Of a DNA stretch of 10,985 nt, positions 4,905 to 10,985 are shown in pieces. The notes under the pieces are model-generated. The model was not told where the DNA came from. It saw nothing but the letters and a program-made list of their open reading frames with translations, and ran no database searches. Where the stretch lies: assembly GCA_004554075.1 (NCBI GenBank), contig SFOB01000087.1, positions 1 through 10,985 on the forward strand. Reading direction: 5' to 3'. The stretch is from Treponema sp. GTDB taxonomy: Bacteria; Spirochaetota; Spirochaetia; Treponematales; Treponemataceae. The position numbers and the translations under genes were made by a program. The first letter of the stretch is position 1. The number at the start of each line of letters is the position of its first letter.

Positions 4905-7022
4905 ATGGACAGTAACAAAGTGAAAGAGAAAACTTCCCATACCCCCGCCAGTCAGTCAGAGAGAGTAAGACATCCGATTGGTGTAAAACTCATTGCAATT
5001 ATTTCCATGATAGTTATGGTTGCCCTTGGCGGAGTAACCTATGCAGTTTCATACTTCGTAACTGCCGACGTCCGCAACAATGCCGAAGAAAATAATCTGA
5101 CCATCAACAGCCGCACCGCATCCGATACAGAAAACCGTATCACTTCAGCTCTGTCCTCTGTTGCCATGTTTATTGACTTGCTGAATACAGCCGGCACCAA
5201 CACCACCGAAATCAAACAGATGGAAAATCTTTTCTTTGCCCGCAACAAATCCATCGTGGCGGTTTACCTCCCTGAGTCCAGTCGGCTTTTTGTGAATTCA
5301 ACCTACATGATTTCCCACGAGCTTGAAGCAGATTCCGCACTCAACTATTTTCTTCAGGAAGACAGCCTCATCAAAAAGGCACAAAACGGTTATATAGAAC
5401 TTCAGAACGCATCTCCCTTTTTTAATGTTCCGGTACTTTCGTTTTTCTACCCGGCAGAAGGAGACGTGGTTGCCTTTCTTTATTCGGCAGAAGAATTAAG
5501 TGAAAGCTTTTCTTCGGGCAGCGTAAACCAGTCTTTCTTTGTAAACAAGGACGGTACAGTTCTTGCTCACAGCGACAATTCCCTTATGCGGGCTGCCGCA
5601 GATGAAAGTTCAAATCCTATTGTGCGTGCAATGCAGGAAAGTGCCGCTAACAACTCGCAGATAACCTATACAACAAAAGACAAAGTTGAATACATTGGTG
5701 CCTTCAGAAAACTTTCCTTTGGTGACTGTGCCGTAATAACAACAGTACAGACTGCAATCATTCTTGAAGGTGTAAGAAAAACAACCCGCAGAAACCTTTA
5801 TATTTCTGCAATCATTCTTTCGCTTTCAATTCTCATAATTTACTTTTTCTCAAAATCGCTCAGCCGTCCTCTTAAAGTACTTACTGCAATTGTAAACGAA
5901 ATCAACCAGGGTAACTTTAATACAGAGCTCTTCAGCGAAATCAAAAAAACTCATAAAGACGAAATTGGTGTACTTGCAAATTCTACAAAGCACGAACGCG
6001 AAATCTTAAATACCTTTACCAAGCTTACTAACAAAGGTGTAACTCAGGCTATCATCAAAAAGGAAATAGACTTTGAGCCACACCTTAAAGACATTACAAT
6101 TTTCTTCAGCGATATCCGAGGCTTTACCGCAATCTCAGACGGCTTTAAAAACCGCTTCGGTGAAAAATCCGCTGCAGAAATCATCAGCTTTTTGAACGAC
6201 TACATGAGCCGCATGGTTTCCTGTATAACACGTACCGGCGGAACCGTAGATAAGTTCGAAGGGGACGCTATCATGGCTGCCTGGGGCGTACTTCGTAATG
6301 AGAGCCTGGATTGGGAGCAACTACCGAAAGGTAGTAAAGAATACCTCAAGGCAAAAAAGCATCACGACGCTTACGTCCGCCACGACGCCCTTGCCGCAAT
6401 CACCTGCTGTATGGCAATGCGCTATTCCCTCATGCTTTATAACAAGGAAGCAGAGGCCTTTACTAAGGCTCACGAAAAAGAGCCTCTTGCAAAGTACAAG
6501 CCACACATCAGAATTGGTGCCGGTCTAAACTCAGGTCGTGCAACAGTAGGCTTTATGGGCTCTTTTGACAAAATGGAATATACATCAATTGGAGATGCTG
6601 TAAACTTTGCAAGCCGTACCGAAGCTTCAAACAAGCCTTGTGGAACAGACACTCTTATTACTCAGGATACATACGATATTCTTAAATATGATTTTATAAA
6701 GTGCAAGGAAAACAATTTTACAATCAAGCCGGAAAATAAACCTTGCGAGCTTATTGTAGAACAGATTCCTGTAGACTTCGAAGTAAAAGGTAAGGGGAAG
6801 CAGCACTTCTTTGGTGTTGTTAATATGCCTGGATTTGATATAAAAAAGTTCTTCAGCTTTGATAAAGATTTTAAGCTTGATAAAGATTGTGAACGTGCCG
6901 TAGGTCCAAAAGGTCCTAAGACACTTTCAGAAATGAGAAAACTGCTTGGTATTGCTGAGCCTGATTTTGGAAAGGTAAATCTGGATGCGGAAGAAAACAA
7001 AATTCAAGTCGCCGGTTCTTGA
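4905..7022 (+). CDS. Membrane-bound class IIIb adenylate cyclase with periplasmic sensor and HAMP domain
   Basis: A 705-residue enzyme predicted to make cAMP from ATP in response to a periplasmic signal. Order: cytoplasmic tail; membrane segment at about 27-51; periplasmic region at about 53-296, where FFVNKDGTVLAHSDNSLM resembles Cache domains; second membrane segment at about 298-317; HAMP domain with Pro322 and DEIG at 352-355; catalytic domain at about 390-620. Metal ligands are Asp403 (FSDIRGFT) and Asp454 (KFEGD). Purine selectors are Lys450 and Thr560 (EYTSIGD), the Lys/Thr pair of class IIIb adenylate cyclases, and the transition-state residues are Asn567 and Arg571. All catalytic residues are present. 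About 80 residues separate Asp454 from the IRIGAGLNSG strand, some 30 more than usual. A tail of about 85 residues follows the cyclase fold. No Shine-Dalgarno precedes ATG 4905. The first of three overlapping genes. Confidence 0.93.
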   Translation: MDSNKVKEKTSHTPASQSERVRHPIGVKLIAIISMIVMVALGGVTYAVSYFVTADVRNNAEENNLTINSRTASDTENRITSALSSVAMFIDLLNTAGTNTTEIKQMENLFFARNKSIVAVYLPESSRLFVNSTYMISHELEADSALNYFLQEDSLIKKAQNGYIELQNASPFFNVPVLSFFYPAEGDVVAFLYSAEELSESFSSGSVNQSFFVNKDGTVLAHSDNSLMRAAADESSNPIVRAMQESAANNSQITYTTKDKVEYIGAFRKLSFGDCAVITTVQTAIILEGVRKTTRRNLYISAIILSLSILIIYFFSKSLSRPLKVLTAIVNEINQGNFNTELFSEIKKTHKDEIGVLANSTKHEREILNTFTKLTNKGVTQAIIKKEIDFEPHLKDITIFFSDIRGFTAISDGFKNRFGEKSAAEIISFLNDYMSRMVSCITRTGGTVDKFEGDAIMAAWGVLRNESLDWEQLPKGSKEYLKAKKHHDAYVRHDALAAITCCMAMRYSLMLYNKEAEAFTKAHEKEPLAKYKPHIRIGAGLNSGRATVGFMGSFDKMEYTSIGDAVNFASRTEASNKPCGTDTLITQDTYDILKYDFIKCKENNFTIKPENKPCELIVEQIPVDFEVKGKGKQHFFGVVNMPGFDIKKFFSFDKDFKLDKDCERAVGPKGPKTLSEMRKLLGIAEPDFGKVNLDAEENKIQVAGS

Positions 7023-9765
7023 TGTTTTTATGGTTGTTCTTTGTCTTTCCATTGCAGGGCACTTTGGCTACAGCTTCTGGAAAGACTTAAACTCTTCATC
7101 AAGACGTACTGATAAAGAAAAAATCGCAACAATCACATTCAAGAATCGTATCGCCCAGCGTAAATACGAAGACCGTGTTGTATGGGAACGAATTGATAAA
7201 GCAACTCCTCTTTATAACGGAGACCTTATCCGTACTGCAGAACTTGCAGAAGCTGTCATAACTTTTAACGACGGCTCTGAAGTTGATATATATGAAAACA
7301 CAATGATTCAGGTGTACTATTCCGAAAATGAAGGAATTAAGATTGATGTAGGAAACGGTAACCTGCAGCTTGCCTCTGCTGAAAAATCTAAGGTCAGCCT
7401 CATACTTGATGATGGATCAAAAATTTCTACAGGCGGCGGAACAAGTCTTGCGGCAAAGGCCGGCGGTAAATCAAATGGGGCTAGAACTGTAGAAGTAAAA
7501 AACGGTTCTGCTCAGATTACTGCAAACACAGGAAAAGAAGAAACTCTTGAAGCAGGTGAAGCAGTAAGCGTTAAGGCCTCCGGTGAAATCAGTAAAAAGC
7601 CTGTTACCGTTACTTCAATTCCTCAGGAGCTTAGAGTTCTTAATGTTGAAGGTGATACTGTTCCTGTAAAAATCGAATGGAAGAAAAAAGATAAATCAAA
7701 ACCCGTTGTAATTCAGACATCAACAAAAAAAGATTTCTCTGATATCAAAGAAGAAAAAACTGTAAATAATGTTTCCGATTCTATTCTTGACCTTAAAGAT
7801 GGAGTTGTTTACTGGAGAATCTATCCGGAAGGTCAGCCTGAAGAAGCCAGCGTGGGAAAGATTTCTGTAGAAAGTGCAGAGCCGGTAAAACTGATTTCTC
7901 CTTCTGAAAATGGAAATCTTAGTTACAGAAACAGAAATCCTTCTGTAAACTTCCGCTGGAATGGAAACGATTACGCAAAAAATTATCTGCTAACAGTTTC
8001 CCAGACTCCGGATATGAATAATCCGGTAATTCAGATGGCAGTAGAAAACTCTTCTGTTCAGTTGGATTCGCTTGGAAGCGGCCAGTGGTGGTGGCAGGTT
8101 ACTCCATATTATGAAATAAACTCTCTGGGGTATACAGGCTCTTCTGCTGTTGCTTCTTTCCGCATAGAAAAAAATGAAGCCATTAATCCTCCAAATCTTG
8201 CAGTGCCTCTTCCTGATGCAGAAATATTTTATAAGGACACTCTTGATCTCAACTTTATCTGGAGTTCTGAAATTAAGGCAAATTACGAGCTGATAGTTTC
8301 GGCTAACGAAGATTTCTCTGATATTTTATACAGAAAAAAGACATCAGCTCTTAAGGCTTCTGTTAAACTTGCAGCCCCTGAAGAAGAGCATAGTACTTAC
8401 TACTGGAAGGTCATTCGTAATTCCTCAGAAGTTGATGACTTAAATCCACAGTCTCAGATACGCAGCTTTACTGTTTCAAAGTATCATAATGTGCCTACCA
8501 GGCTTTTGTATCCTCCAGAAGAATTCAGCACAGAACAGACAAAGCTTTCTTCTACACAATTTGTATGGAAACCTTCTGATGAAGCAAAGGGAAAAGAAGC
8601 CGTTATTCAGTTCTCAAAAACACAGGATTTCTCAGACGTAAAGGTTGAAGAAAAAGTCAGTGGAAACAGTTATGAAAATTCAAAGCTTACTTACGGCGAC
8701 TGGTACTGGCGTGTTGGAACACCTGACATAGACGGCTCTACTGATTTTACTCAGCCTCATCATATTGTAGTGCAGAAAGAACTTACTGCACCTGAAGTTC
8801 GAAACATAGAAGAGAAGGCAGAAGTTGTTATTGCTCCCGCTAGTCCTGTAGTTCTCAAATGGACTCCGGTTTCTGGAGCTGATTATTATAATGTAAGGAT
8901 ATTTGATTCTGATAATAAACTTGTTGCAGAAAATCCGGAAGCTTCCGGTTCTTCTGCAAGTTTTGATTTACCGGATGATAATTATACCTTAAGAATCCAG
9001 GCTGTCGCATCGCAGACAGAAATTTCTGCATTGAGAACAGGTCCGGTTGAAACAATTGATTTTTCTGTAAGAACGCCAACTCCTCTTGTTGCCCTTACTC
9101 CTGCAAATAACCAGAAGATTGATGGACTTGGAGCACTCAGAAATCCTGTGAACTTTACCTGGAAAAACGGAAGTGATGCTCCGGTTAATGCTGAGCTTGT
9201 ATTAAAAAAGCGTCAGAATGACGGTACTCTCAAAGTAGTAGAAAGAACAAAGGTTACTAAGAGTTCTCTTTCTCTTGAAAGACTTACAACCGGTTCTTAC
9301 ACCTGGCAGATTATTGCAAATTCAAAAGATGGTATTCCTCTTAATACAGAGCCGAGAAGTTTTACAATTACTCCGGTAATTCAGCTTGCTTCACCAAACC
9401 TGCAAAATCCATCAAAGGCTTTTGTAATGGATGCAAAATATCTTCGCAAAAATCGTACAATTTCTTTTGAATGGAAGGCTGTACCGGAAGCAACGGAATA
9501 CAGCTTTATCTTGTATAGAAAAGAGCGAAACGGAAATCTTGTTCCGGTTTATTCAGAAAAAAATATAAAAGGAACAAAGGTTCGCTTTAAAAAGCTTTCA
9601 AGCCTGGATGTAGGTGAGTTTGAATGGTATGTAACCGCATACGGCTTTGCAAAAGACGGATTTGAAGAACGCCGTTCAGAACCGGCAAAGGCAAACTTTA
9701 CAATCAAGTTTGAAAGTCCAAAACAGATACAAACAGAAAAGCCTGGCAGGTTATATAGTGAGTAA
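6985..9765 (+). CDS. Inner-membrane-anchored FecR-domain protein with seven Ig/Fn3-like repeats
   Basis: A 926-residue envelope protein. A short basic tail (RKKTKFK) leads into one membrane segment at about 11-32 with no clear cleavage site, so it is probably anchored with the rest in the periplasm. Residues about 45-195 form a FecR domain with LYNGDLIRT (Asp80), AVITFNDGSEVDI and a later VEVKNGSAQI. Seven similar units follow, each starting with a strand of the type FxW (Trp 232, 325, 426, 528, 626, 726, 830) and most ending in a YxWxV-like strand; spacing is 93-104 residues, the size of Ig or Fn3 domains. Classical FecR proteins bind a sigma factor through a cytoplasmic domain; here that part is only about ten residues, so an anti-sigma role is unlikely. 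The start at 6985 has GGAAAGG (6969-6975) nine bases upstream and lies 38 bases inside the cyclase gene. Exact function unknown. Confidence 0.88.
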   Translation: MRKKTKFKSPVLDVFMVVLCLSIAGHFGYSFWKDLNSSSRRTDKEKIATITFKNRIAQRKYEDRVVWERIDKATPLYNGDLIRTAELAEAVITFNDGSEVDIYENTMIQVYYSENEGIKIDVGNGNLQLASAEKSKVSLILDDGSKISTGGGTSLAAKAGGKSNGARTVEVKNGSAQITANTGKEETLEAGEAVSVKASGEISKKPVTVTSIPQELRVLNVEGDTVPVKIEWKKKDKSKPVVIQTSTKKDFSDIKEEKTVNNVSDSILDLKDGVVYWRIYPEGQPEEASVGKISVESAEPVKLISPSENGNLSYRNRNPSVNFRWNGNDYAKNYLLTVSQTPDMNNPVIQMAVENSSVQLDSLGSGQWWWQVTPYYEINSLGYTGSSAVASFRIEKNEAINPPNLAVPLPDAEIFYKDTLDLNFIWSSEIKANYELIVSANEDFSDILYRKKTSALKASVKLAAPEEEHSTYYWKVIRNSSEVDDLNPQSQIRSFTVSKYHNVPTRLLYPPEEFSTEQTKLSSTQFVWKPSDEAKGKEAVIQFSKTQDFSDVKVEEKVSGNSYENSKLTYGDWYWRVGTPDIDGSTDFTQPHHIVVQKELTAPEVRNIEEKAEVVIAPASPVVLKWTPVSGADYYNVRIFDSDNKLVAENPEASGSSASFDLPDDNYTLRIQAVASQTEISALRTGPVETIDFSVRTPTPLVALTPANNQKIDGLGALRNPVNFTWKNGSDAPVNAELVLKKRQNDGTLKVVERTKVTKSSLSLERLTTGSYTWQIIANSKDGIPLNTEPRSFTITPVIQLASPNLQNPSKAFVMDAKYLRKNRTISFEWKAVPEATEYSFILYRKERNGNLVPVYSEKNIKGTKVRFKKLSSLDVGEFEWYVTAYGFAKDGFEERRSEPAKANFTIKFESPKQIQTEKPGRLYSE

Positions 9766-10985
9766 TATTTTTTCTTCTACCAAGTTCAAGCGTCTCATTA
9801 TTTTACTTTGCCTGATACTGGCAGTTGCAGGAAGCAGACTTTTTGCCCAGACCTTTACTCAAAAAATTTCCTGGAGTTCTGACCCCAACGTTTTAGAATA
9901 CAAGGTAGAAATCAAAGACAGCTCTGGAAAAATTATAGAAACAATTACCACTCAGGAAAGCTTTGTTGAACTTTCCCTTACTCACGGAAAATACAAGTGC
10001 CGCATTACTGCCTACGACCTTCTTGGCCGTGAATCTGTTTCAACTGTCTGGCAGGATTTTGAAGTAATAAGCCAGAAAGAAGAGCAGGCGCGCATTGCAC
10101 GTGAAAAGGCGGAGCAGGAAAGGATTGCGGCGGAAAAGGCTGAAAGAGAGCGACTTGAGGCAGAACGCATTGCAAAAGAAAAGGCGGAACAGGAGCGGCT
10201 TGCTAAAGAGGAAGCGGAAAGAAAAGCCCGTGAACTCGAAGAACAAAAGAGACTTGAAGAAGAACGCCTCGCAAGAGAAAAGGCGGAAGAAGAAGAACGC
10301 CTGGCTAGAGAAAAAGCAGAAGAGGAAAGACTGCTTGCTCTAGAGAAAGCTGAGCAGGAAAAAAGAGAGCGCCTTGCCCGTGAAGAAGCAGAACGACAGC
10401 GTATAGCAGCAGAAATTGCAGCTCAGGAAGAGGCAGAGCGACTGGAAGCAGAAAGACTCAAACGCGAAGAAGAGGAGAGGGCAGAAGCGGAAAGAATTGC
10501 TCAGGAAAAGGCGGAAGAGGAAGCAGAGCTTAAAAAGCAGAAAAAAGAAGAACGCAGAAAAGCCTGGGAAAATTACGACCGCAAGTTTGGCCTTGCAGCC
10601 GGAGCCGGTCTTTCTTTTATTTTATATGACGGCGATTTCTTTAGTGATTATATGACACCTTCTCAGCTTAATCCAAATCTCAACGGAAAATTCTCATATC
10701 TTCCATTCCATAACAACATTCTTCGTTTTGGAATGGAGTTTGATGCAATGGCAACAAGATTCAATTCTTCAAATCAATATTATAATTTGAATTTGTCTAT
10801 GCTCTTCCTTCAGGAAAATCTTGCGCTAAGGTTTAAGTTGAAAACTGAAAAGAGCTGGTTACAGATTAAGGCTGGAGCAGGAATTGTGCTGGTAAATGAA
10901 AATCTTGACTATTACGATGATACAGATGATAATAAAAAAGATACAATAAGAAACTTCGGCTTTATAACTGTGGGCGGAGGTCTTT
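9758..10985 (+). CDS. Secreted Ig-like / coiled-coil / outer-membrane beta-barrel protein, C-terminus cut by the window edge
   Basis: 409 residues are visible. The start is GTG at 9758, overlapping the upstream stop by eight bases (GTGAGTAA), with AGG seven bases before it. Residues 1-30 are a signal peptide (KFKR, a hydrophobic core, then RLFA before Gln31; no lipobox). Residues about 31-105 form one Ig/Fn3-like unit whose ISWSS...YKVEI strands resemble the repeats of the preceding protein. Residues about 107-269 are a long Glu/Ala/Arg-rich helix of EKAEQERIA-type units, predicted to be a coiled coil. From about 270 on, alternating strands with aromatic and glycine residues (FGLAAGAGLSF, ILRFGMEFDAMATRF, WLQIKAGAGIVLV) look like an outer-membrane barrel, incomplete here. 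The layout recalls proteins that tether the outer membrane through a coiled coil, such as OmpM of Negativicutes. It probably acts together with the FecR-domain protein; adhesin or tether roles are both possible. Confidence 0.85.
   Translation, partial: MSNIFSSTKFKRLIILLCLILAVAGSRLFAQTFTQKISWSSDPNVLEYKVEIKDSSGKIIETITTQESFVELSLTHGKYKCRITAYDLLGRESVSTVWQDFEVISQKEEQARIAREKAEQERIAAEKAERERLEAERIAKEKAEQERLAKEEAERKARELEEQKRLEEERLAREKAEEEERLAREKAEEERLLALEKAEQEKRERLAREEAERQRIAAEIAAQEEAERLEAERLKREEEERAEAERIAQEKAEEEAELKKQKKEERRKAWENYDRKFGLAAGAGLSFILYDGDFFSDYMTPSQLNPNLNGKFSYLPFHNNILRFGMEFDAMATRFNSSNQYYNLNLSMLFLQENLALRFKLKTEKSWLQIKAGAGIVLVNENLDYYDDTDDNKKDTIRNFGFITVGGGL
10077..10561 (+). repeat. Degenerate tandem repeats encoding the coiled-coil stalk
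   Basis: A purine-rich, low-complexity stretch within the last gene. Units such as GAAAAGGCGGA(A/G)CAGGA recur imperfectly (for example near 10101, 10179, 10278 and 10498) and encode variants of EKAEQERLA. Copies have diverged in sequence and in length, so repeat number may vary between strains. The other two forward frames through it encode Arg/Lys-rich products that are artefacts of this composition. Confidence 0.7.

Noticed and set aside
6662..7000. 112-codon minus-strand frame at the end of the cyclase gene
   Set aside because: Antisense to the cyclase tail, with no ribosome site or family match recognised.
10095..10655. Arg/Lys-rich forward frames through the coiled-coil region
   Set aside because: They are alternate frames of repetitive GAA/GCG/AGG codons. 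The frame that starts at GTG 9758 has a signal peptide, continues through the repeats and leads into a barrel.

Overview
The window reads as chromosomal DNA of a spirochaete, most likely a Treponema of the gut or rumen type. This rests on the gene order rpoZ-miaA, a large class III nucleotide cyclase next to a FecR-domain protein, Gram-negative-style envelope proteins (a signal peptide followed by an outer-membrane barrel) and moderate to low GC. The assignment is inference from gene content; no rRNA or other phylogenetic marker is present. There are eight protein genes, no RNA genes, no CRISPR array and no transposase. The longest gap without a gene is about 190 bases.

Positions 1-2111 (minus strand) hold a pentose-use operon. 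An FGGY carbohydrate kinase, probably an L-ribulokinase, is followed after 22 bases by L-ribulose-5-phosphate 4-epimerase (araD), which is cut by the left edge. Together they would turn L-ribulose into D-xylulose 5-phosphate. A sigma-70-like promoter just upstream of the kinase fixes its start at 2111.

Positions 2286-3527 (plus) encode a cytoplasmic serine hydrolase of the class C beta-lactamase / family VIII esterase fold, transcribed divergently from the kinase.

Positions 3514-4714 (plus) hold a housekeeping pair: the RNA polymerase omega subunit (rpoZ) and tRNA dimethylallyltransferase (miaA), which overlap by 17 bases. Their promoter has TTGACA and TAAAAT boxes 17 bases apart. The TTGACA box lies inside the last codons of the hydrolase gene.

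Positions 4699-4857 hold a striking composite inverted repeat. A central terminator-like hairpin is enclosed by two further pairs of perfect arms, 11 and 17 bases long. The two outer pairs cross rather than nest, so they can pair only as alternatives.

Positions 4859-10985 (plus) form a tightly packed three-gene operon behind an extended -10 promoter. It encodes (i) a membrane-bound class IIIb adenylate cyclase with a periplasmic sensor region and HAMP domain, (ii) an inner-membrane-anchored FecR-domain protein carrying seven Ig/Fn3-like repeats of about 100 residues, and (iii) a secreted protein with one similar Ig-like unit, a coiled coil of about 163 residues and an outer-membrane barrel cut by the right edge. 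Genes overlap by 38 and 8 bases. The layout suggests a system reaching from the outer membrane across the periplasm to a cAMP-producing enzyme. This is the best candidate here for an undescribed system, but the mechanism is inference.
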